Part shown: positions 7,968-15,500 of the stretch, piece by piece
How the letters are laid out: each line of letters opens with the position of its first letter
Numbering within the stretch: position 1 is the stretch's first letter
Source of the DNA: a virus
Reading direction: 5' to 3' (one strand)
DNA: 32,438 nucleotides
Virus record (IMG/VR): IMGVR_UViG_3300030419_005498
Location: 1-32,438 of that record
The notes under the pieces: generated by a model
Told to the model about the DNA's origin: nothing
What the model saw: only the letters and a program-made list of their open reading frames with translations
Databases searched by the model: none
Made by a program: the position numbers and the translations under genes

Positions 7968-9400
7968 GATACTCCAGTTATCCTTTCTCCTAGATAATAA
8001 ATATAATTCTTTTTAAAGTCCTTGGATAGTCCACCAAGCCTTACACCACTAGTCGGAAGTGCTGGCGTATCTATAACGGTTCTGTAAACAGGCTCCTGTA
8101 TAACCCCGCTCACCCCTGATGTAACACCCGTCATCATCCTAGACCCATAAAGTTGCACGGCCACTGTCCCCGCGCCCGAAATTCCTACTTGTTCGACATA
8201 CTCTCTTACAGCGACATCTATATCTCTTAAGCCTAATGTATCAAAGGCTCGTCTGTCTCCTGTGGGAGTATATTGATATCCAGACCCTGCGCCCCCATAC
8301 AATGCACCCACCTCTTCTTTAACGAAAGATTTAACACCGCTATCAGACAACGCATCATCAAAAGAACGGTAAATAAAGTATCTGTCTCCCTCCCCCGTGC
8401 TGGTAATAGAACCACCAAAAAAGTTACCAGTCCTCATATACTGCCCCGTCTGCATATTTATACTGCCCGTCCCCTCATATTCATATCCCGTAATACCTGT
8501 TTCGTAAACTACAGTTTGGTTATATCCCGTTAACTCGCTTCTCATCACAGGGGTTCCCTCATCTTCAAAATAATCCCCTATTAAACCACTTCCAATTGAA
8601 AACAAGGCGCTGGCTGGAAAATAGCCAGAAAGCAAACAAAATGAATTTAAACTTAAATTAGCTGTTTCGAATTCCCCCGAAGGTCCACTGGCCCCTCCTC
8701 TAAAGTATTGGTCCGAACCCCCCAAAAAAAACTGAGAGTTATTTGCTATATTTCTTGATTCTAAGAAAAAAGTTTCTTTTTGTGTTTTATTATTTAAATA
8801 GTCAAATCTAGACATATTTAAAATATTATTTCCTAAAGAAAACGAAACCACATTCCTCTTCGCTAAATCAATAGAGCTAGCAGTATGAATGAAATCACCG
8901 TTAGCACCAAACCCTTGATAAAACAGCTTGCCCCTATCATTTATCCCAACATTAAATCCCCTTGCTCCAGTTATTACCTCGTTATTTATAGTGGTAGATG
9001 TTTTTTCTAGGGAACCCATTAAAACACAATCTGAAACACTTTGATTAAATTCAAAATCAATTATTACTGAGCATTTGGAGTAAGGAATATTATCTGTGCC
9101 TGTTACCTGAATATTAGACTCCGCTAAGTTAGCCTTATCTCCCTTTAGGAATGTTCCTGTTGTGAAGTGCTTCGCCGCCACAACGCTACTGCCGAAGCCA
9201 CATACGATCCCGCTATAAATCCCTGTGTTAACAGAAGGATCGCAGTTTTCAATTACTCCATAATTAAGGCCACCCCCATCTGGCTCCTCATCAGTTCCTA
9301 TGTGTCTCCCGCTCATTCCAGAGAAATCATAAAAGACTAGAAGGTTATTTGTGCCTCCCACAGTGGTGTTCAGTGTGTAATGTATGCCCGACTGACTCAT
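7964..9400 (-). CDS. Tail protein with LamG-like (concanavalin) domain
   Basis: This is a 478-residue protein. Residues about 15-265 fit a concanavalin/LamG-type beta sandwich: LLVFYDFSG near the start, CSVIIDFEF, then FNVGINDRGKLFYQGFG, then NVVSFSLGNNILNMSRFDY, ending NSFCLLSGYFPASALFSIG. Such domains commonly bind glycans and are found in phage tail and receptor-binding proteins. The C-terminal portion (about 290-478) is Tyr/Gly/Thr-rich, with ITGYEYEGTG and a TALPTSGVRLGGLSKDFKK-like end. It is flanked by other tail genes and separated from the upstream gene by two bases, with the downstream start overlapping its stop. Host-surface glycan binding is inferred from the fold guess, not shown. 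Confidence 0.6.
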   Translation of the reverse strand: MSQSGIHYTLNTTVGGTNNLLVFYDFSGMSGRHIGTDEEPDGGGLNYGVIENCDPSVNTGIYSGIVCGFGSSVVAAKHFTTGTFLKGDKANLAESNIQVTGTDNIPYSKCSVIIDFEFNQSVSDCVLMGSLEKTSTTINNEVITGARGFNVGINDRGKLFYQGFGANGDFIHTASSIDLAKRNVVSFSLGNNILNMSRFDYLNNKTQKETFFLESRNIANNSQFFLGGSDQYFRGGASGPSGEFETANLSLNSFCLLSGYFPASALFSIGSGLIGDYFEDEGTPVMRSELTGYNQTVVYETGITGYEYEGTGSINMQTGQYMRTGNFFGGSITSTGEGDRYFIYRSFDDALSDSGVKSFVKEEVGALYGGAGSGYQYTPTGDRRAFDTLGLRDIDVAVREYVEQVGISGAGTVAVQLYGSRMMTGVTSGVSGVIQEPVYRTVIDTPALPTSGVRLGGLSKDFKKNYIYYLGERITGVS

Positions 9401-9402
9401 TT

Positions 9403-11022
9403 TTAATAAAATCTACTAATATTATATGAAATAGTTTGATCATCTACACTACTATTCTCTGAAAAGGTATAAATCCCAGTTAAGTGACCACTCACCACAT
9501 CCTTTAGTGTCTGTATATCTCCAGTGTCTGCTTCACAATTCGCAGAAACTTGATATTCCCCAGCGGTTCTATTGGCTATCTTTTGTTTAGCAAAGCCCCC
9601 GAGACTTTCAACGATACCGCTTAACTCCAGAGGCTTTTTGTCAGTTATACTTACCTTAAGGCCCGATAAAGTTCCTGAGGAAAGATCGACAGAATTATTA
9701 AACTGAGCACTGTAACTTATGGTGCTGTCTGCTGGGGTTTTGTTTACACTTCTTTCTATAAAAGTGGGATTGAGGTAATCCCCACTTATATGATACCCAG
9801 TAGCATCTTCTCTAAAATATTTAAAAGCCTCTAAAGCCATATTAAACAGCCCCGAGTTTTCTATAACTCCGCTATATCTTGCATCAACCTCCTTAAACCT
9901 TTCTCCTGTAGCTGGATCTCCCGTCCCAAACATGTCAAAAGTGGTATTATATTTTAAGTTACCTCTCACCGACACAGTTACAATTGATTGATCCTTGCTG
10001 GTCGCAACCGTTGCTGATCTGGTATGCAAAACATTCCCCTCTTGGTCTAACTCTTGGTTATCGAAAGTAAAAGAAAAATCTATTTTGTTTGCTCCAGTGT
10101 CGATATTATAACTTGTCGAGGTTGGCCCTCTTTGTATAAAAGTATAGGTGCCAGTTTCAAAATCAGATAACGAAGAAGCAACGGCGTTAATTGCTATTTC
10201 TGCCGCTTGGCCTGATGTGAAAACCCCTGTATGAAGCAAACCTGTCCCCCCTTTATTGGCATCCATAGACCCTTGAATCGAAGCGTTAACACGAACACTT
10301 AGGCCCGCATCCTTATTATAAGATATTTGAGTTTCATTTCGAAATACACCCGAATCTGTAACAGGGTTTTCGCTAGTATCATATTGATAATTTTCTGTTA
10401 TAGAATATGAACTTTCAGACCTATTTATCTCTTCATTTCTGCTTATTAAAAAAGCTACAGGAGCCGACCCAACACCCACTCTTCCTGTTTGAAACAGGCT
10501 TATATCAGCAAACCCTGTAGCCCTGCCAGTAACGAAATGGCGAGCATTCACTAATGCGCTTGTAGCATCCACCTTTACCCCTTTTGCCCTTACTGTATGA
10601 GTTGCATTAGTTATTCTGTTCCCTTCTTCTGCGAAGGTCCAAGAATCCGTAGGTTCTGTTACCCTATAAAATTTTGAGAAAGAACCTGAAGAACGAGAAG
10701 AAAACTGAACAGCATATGGCAACATGGTGGTCATGTTGCTATCTGAAAAACTAATAGACTCTGGAGTTGTAAAATGAAATCCTGTAGTCGAGTCTTCGTG
10801 TGTTATATTTAGGCTATTGAATTCAGACATCAACCCACTAATCATCTGCATTTTCTGCAAATGTATCCCACTTAAATTAGATCCTGTTAAATTACCAACT
10901 ATCTCAATAGAATCTATATAATGATCTATTTTACCCTCCACATAAACTGGCTCAACTCCTTGTCCGACTAGGGGGGTAGGTTCAGGAAATGTGTAAGATC
11001 CATATGTTACAGACTCAGCCAT
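9403..11022 (-). CDS. Tail virion protein, paralogue of the 11015-12565 product
   Basis: This is a 539-residue beta-rich protein. Several stretches follow the same plan as the neighbouring 516-residue protein: TDSWTFAEEGNRITNATHTV here against ENYSFSRDGGNYNSTRDVSI there, each followed by an alternating strand and a helix-like ALVNARHFV / NDAKTFLTN; and DFSFTFDNQELDQEG against TLTMSFSTDPKRNQD. This suggests an old duplication of a tail-protein module, probably a repeated beta-sandwich. It has an ordinary ATG start, which overlaps the stop of the upstream gene by 8 bases, and lies downstream of the tape measure in the tail operon. No catalytic motif was recognised. Likely a distal tail or tip component. 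Confidence 0.6.
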   Translation of the reverse strand: MAESVTYGSYTFPEPTPLVGQGVEPVYVEGKIDHYIDSIEIVGNLTGSNLSGIHLQKMQMISGLMSEFNSLNITHEDSTTGFHFTTPESISFSDSNMTTMLPYAVQFSSRSSGSFSKFYRVTEPTDSWTFAEEGNRITNATHTVRAKGVKVDATSALVNARHFVTGRATGFADISLFQTGRVGVGSAPVAFLISRNEEINRSESSYSITENYQYDTSENPVTDSGVFRNETQISYNKDAGLSVRVNASIQGSMDANKGGTGLLHTGVFTSGQAAEIAINAVASSLSDFETGTYTFIQRGPTSTSYNIDTGANKIDFSFTFDNQELDQEGNVLHTRSATVATSKDQSIVTVSVRGNLKYNTTFDMFGTGDPATGERFKEVDARYSGVIENSGLFNMALEAFKYFREDATGYHISGDYLNPTFIERSVNKTPADSTISYSAQFNNSVDLSSGTLSGLKVSITDKKPLELSGIVESLGGFAKQKIANRTAGEYQVSANCEADTGDIQTLKDVVSGHLTGIYTFSENSSVDDQTISYNISRFY

Positions 11023-12565
11023 TTTTCAAATAAAGATATTGTATATTCCTGCTAGCCGTCCCTTCTCCGAGATTTAGACTTACACTGTCATTAGTTATAT
11101 GAATTATATCTTCATCGACCAAATCATTAAACTCTGATGTTTTAGCCTCTAGCTCCTCTTTTGCTTTATATATCCCCTCACTTTGACTTACGGTTAAAGT
11201 TCCCTGAACAGTAGCCGAGCCGACTGTTTTTTTGTCACTCACAGTAACAACTTCTTCCAAGTTAGATAAATTTAAAAATTTATTAATTCTGTTTATTTGG
11301 TGGTTTTTTGATAGTGTTTTTTTGAATTTTAATATTCCATCGTCATTATCCTTGTATGAATCATCCGTGGTAAAACCTATATTTTCAGAAACAAAACCCT
11401 GAGATCTTTCAAAAACCGTAGATCTACTTTTTTCATAAATCGGAACAGTTGGATGAAATAATCTCTGCATTCTTTCTAAATTTAATTGCTGACCGCTAAC
11501 CCATGCTTTTTTTGAGTTTGAAAATTTTTCATCATTATTTTTACCATTAGATTTATATGCTATTTGCAGAGTATATTCTGTAAATTTACCCGCTTTTGAT
11601 TCTCCCCCTGAATAAGACTCTGTGGTATCTTGATTCCTTTTGGGATCTGTGCTAAAAGACATCGTGAGCGTAGCGGTTTTCCCGTCTTTAGTTATTCCCT
11701 TCGAAATCTGAAAGGGATTTCCAAACTGTTGCTGCTCAAGGGTTATTATTTCATCAACTATTTCAGCTAAAGCCTTGGTTAGAACAACTTCAGAATCTCT
11801 CTGAAGAGCACTTAAATTTATATTATAGGTTTTATTTAAAAAGCCTTCTTTGGTTATCTCTAGACTTTGCTTTTGATCCCTCCCCACATGCAAGCTATCA
11901 TCTATAAAAGAAGAATTTACTCTTTCGCTTAATTTAACTGAAAGACCCAAAAGGTCATAAGTCTCTGTAATTATCCCCCTATATCCTTTATCTATTTTCC
12001 CATCTTCGGATATTCCGTCTTCTTGGTAACCAAAAGACGGCCTGATAGCGAAATAATAATTAGTTAAAAATGTCTTCGCGTCATTTAAAAACTGATCCCC
12101 TGCTTCTTGATCGTATGTTATAGAAACATCTCTAGTGGAGTTATAATTTCCTCCATCTCTGCTAAAACTATAATTTTCAGAGAAACTTGATAATTTGTGA
12201 GGGTTGGGGATATACTTTGCGAAGTTAGTGGAAGCATAACTATCGAGCCTTTTATATTCTTTTATTTTTATATTGACTGTTTCGCTTCCCACCAAAGGAT
12301 TCGAATCAAAATTGTAAGATTCAATTTGTCCGTTTAAATAAGCGTCAGCCCCAATTCTGGCCACTATATTGGGTCTTCCATAAGCTGTTTTTATAGCTTC
12401 CCTGCCCTCCAAGAGAACAGTATCTCCTTGTTGAAAATTTATATCAGAAATATTAACTACATAATCTCCTACTACAGTATAACCAAAAACTTCTTCTGTA
12501 TCGTGATATTGATATTCAATATCCACCGTTGAGGTTAAGACGTTATATATTAATAAAGAGGCCAT
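11015..12565 (-). CDS. Tail virion protein downstream of tape measure
   Basis: This is a 516-residue protein encoded immediately after the tape measure; its ATG shares one base with the tape-measure stop (TAATG). Position directly after the tape measure usually holds the distal tail protein or another tail-tip component, which is the best guess here. The N-terminus (MASLLIYNVLTSTVDIEYQY) is strand-rich; a segment at about 135-175 and another at about 300-345 resemble parts of the 9403-11022 product, pointing to paralogy. The C-terminus has a helical stretch (KAKEELEAKTSEFNDLVDED). No enzymatic signature is visible. Confidence 0.6.
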   Translation of the reverse strand: MASLLIYNVLTSTVDIEYQYHDTEEVFGYTVVGDYVVNISDINFQQGDTVLLEGREAIKTAYGRPNIVARIGADAYLNGQIESYNFDSNPLVGSETVNIKIKEYKRLDSYASTNFAKYIPNPHKLSSFSENYSFSRDGGNYNSTRDVSITYDQEAGDQFLNDAKTFLTNYYFAIRPSFGYQEDGISEDGKIDKGYRGIITETYDLLGLSVKLSERVNSSFIDDSLHVGRDQKQSLEITKEGFLNKTYNINLSALQRDSEVVLTKALAEIVDEIITLEQQQFGNPFQISKGITKDGKTATLTMSFSTDPKRNQDTTESYSGGESKAGKFTEYTLQIAYKSNGKNNDEKFSNSKKAWVSGQQLNLERMQRLFHPTVPIYEKSRSTVFERSQGFVSENIGFTTDDSYKDNDDGILKFKKTLSKNHQINRINKFLNLSNLEEVVTVSDKKTVGSATVQGTLTVSQSEGIYKAKEELEAKTSEFNDLVDEDIIHITNDSVSLNLGEGTASRNIQYLYLKNG

Positions 12566-15500
12566 TACTTAGGAACATTAGGATTGGGAATAAAATCAGC
12601 ACCCCCGATTCTTTTGCCTACTTCTGAAGGTATGGGCTGACTGAGGGGACTATCGCTACTCCCCAGCGTTGCAACATAGGCTTCTATTCGTTCAACTGCC
12701 TTCGATAAAGTTTGCATCGAGCCAATGGCCTGTTGGTTTAGGGTTGTAGTTTGACCAATAAGCTCGGCTGTCGCATTTGTTTGAGCGGTAAATGTCTCAG
12801 TAAAATTACCAAAGCCCTCTATACTTGTCCCTGCTTTCTTTAATTTTTCCGCGAATTCTTTAATTGCTGCGGCCTGACCTTCGCCCCCTTCTGTATCAGC
12901 TTCAATGCCAGTTAGTTTTTCGAAATCTGCAATCATCTTATCATACAGTTGAGTTAGAGCTTTCTTTCTATCCGATAATTGATTTTGAGCTTTAACATCT
13001 TCGTCGTGCTGTTTAGCTAAGAAGGTATAACCAAGTTCTTGTGCGCCCTGAGCTTGGGTTGGATCTCCGAAATCTGTATCCAGTTTTCTGGCTCTTTCGG
13101 GATCTATAAGATCATGCATCGAGAGGTCACGCAGTGCTTCAGACAATGTTTGTTGAGTAATCCCAGCCATATGAGCGACCATCTCGCCTTTTTCTCCGAA
13201 TTTACCAGTATCTAATTCAGACCAAGCCTGCATCAAATCGCCTGCATCAACATTCTCTGGATTGGCTATAAACGCTTTGATCATCTGCCCGACATCCATA
13301 GCATCATCAGTAACATCCTCAAACCTTAAGCCCTCGCCCTTCATTCTAGCGTCGATTAAGTTACCCGCCCTTTGTATTATGCTGGCGCTTATTTCATCTA
13401 GCTGTTTGGCGACTTGTAGCTGAGCCTGTGAAACATCGTTTATAGACCCCGCAAGGAACATAGCGGCATCTTTAATCTTATCTTTTAGCCTATCCCCCGC
13501 TTCTGCTATATCGGTCTCAAGTTGAGGGACTGTTCTGTGGTCTACCTCGACTTCAGCAAATTTATCATAAGGACTCTCTCCTTCTTTCAAGGTGACTCGC
13601 TTAATTCCTTTTTCAGCCATCTCCCGAGCAAGCGTGGCTTCTTTTATAATTGCTTGTTCCCCTTGAATACCTCTCATGTGAGCTTCAGCCCCTATAAAGG
13701 TTCCTAGCTCTTGCTGGAGAGGCAAACCCTTCAATGTCTTCATCATTTCAAGCCCCATATTTGCCTCGTCCATATCACGGGCAGCCTGTCGAGTAGTCTG
13801 TTGCGCTTGGGCTAAGGGGGTATTAAAAGTCTCCTTTGCTAACTCCCTCTGATGATGAAGAAGCGCCTTAACAGTGAAAGTCACCCTTTCCTGAAGCTTT
13901 TCCTCCAGTTGTTTTTGTTTGTATGTTCTCTGGTTCAGGGTAAGCATGGTTTTCTCCAAAGCTGCTCTCTTTTTAGCTATAGCCTCCTGCTTTGGGTCTT
14001 TCGTTTCTTTGCCCCAAGACATGACGTATGAAAGCATAGGGGTTACGTTTTCTTGCCACCAGTTTATACCCACTCCTGCTTCGGCATCCCGAAGCTCGGC
14101 TTTTTGTTGAACTGCTTTCTCTTGTAACTCTCTCGTTTTTTGTTTGCCCTCTTCAGTAGCCTCTCTCCGCAACATCTTTTTTCTTTCCTCTGGCTTAGCT
14201 TGCATCCACTCCATCATCCCGATGCCTTTTTCTATTCTGTCCACCCCCTCATTTAAAGATGCATTAAAATCCTTCTCGTTCATTCCGAGCCTCATTGTTT
14301 GAGTCGCTCTACCCTCTGCTTCTGCCCACTCAGCGGCTGCATCTCTCCCTCCAAGTTTTTTATCGAGCCAATCTCCCCCAAAAGCTCCTACTGCGGCCCC
14401 GATCAAAGCTCCGACGATAGGAATTGGAATAGCTGCCTGTCCTATCATTGCACCCGCTATTGCTCCTCCTCCCTGAAATGCTGCTGATCGCATTTTATTA
14501 GCCCGTTCAGCAGAAGTCGCACTTTTATCCATCGCAGCCGTTAATACAGCAGCGGCAGAAATTGCTGCGCCTATACCCGCAGTTCCTCTTCCCATGCTCC
14601 TTAGCCCTACTCTTCTATCCGCAAATTTTCTGGCTTGAGCTTGAGGCATTGCACTCCTCCTGCCCAGCCCCATGAATCGACTAGCATTCCCAGCCATTGC
14701 CTGACGAGTAATCCTATCACTTGCTGCTGATTTTGCTGCCGCCCCAAACCCTAGTCTTTTTCCTATCCCCCCTCCAAATCTGCCTAAGCCGCCGCCTGTA
14801 AAAGTATTTAAAGCAGAAAGAACCATCATGGATGATATTACAGTTTGAATAGTTTCAGATAGCTGCATGAGGGACTGAGTAGATTTCTCCACTTCGCTCG
14901 TCTTCCTCTTTTCAGCATCCATCAAATTCATCCTTTGACTAGCCTCCATCTCCATTGTCTTGAGCTTATTTATCTCCTCTTCCTCTTCAGCTTTTCTAGC
15001 AGTAACCGCTTTTTCAGCCGAAGCCTGAAACATCCCCATTACCATCTGAACTCCAAACATGACACTCATTAGAGCCGTGCTTTTATCACCCACTCCCTCT
15101 AACCCGTCTGCTGCTTGTTTTGAGTATTTCCCTAAAGCAAGAACTTGCTTGTTCACAGCGTTTTGTCCAACCTGCATTTTTCCACCCTTCATCCCCGCTC
15201 CAAAATAATTAGGGATAAATCCAGAGGCAAACATGCCTATTCCTTGGCGCTCTCTCTTAACAGCATCCTGTAAGCCATTAGGCTCATCTCTTAAATTCGT
15301 AACAGCAACTGGCGAACCTGCATCATCTTTATGAACCCTCATCATGGACATGGGGACACCTCCCGCACCAGCATAGTTAGGTATATAGCCTCTAGCTTTA
15401 CTTTTTCTGCCTAAAGCAGTCAACATACTAGTTGTGCTGTTTTTATATTTTTCGTTGGCTATCTTTTTAATAAAACTGGTTCTATTGGGAGGACTATCTG

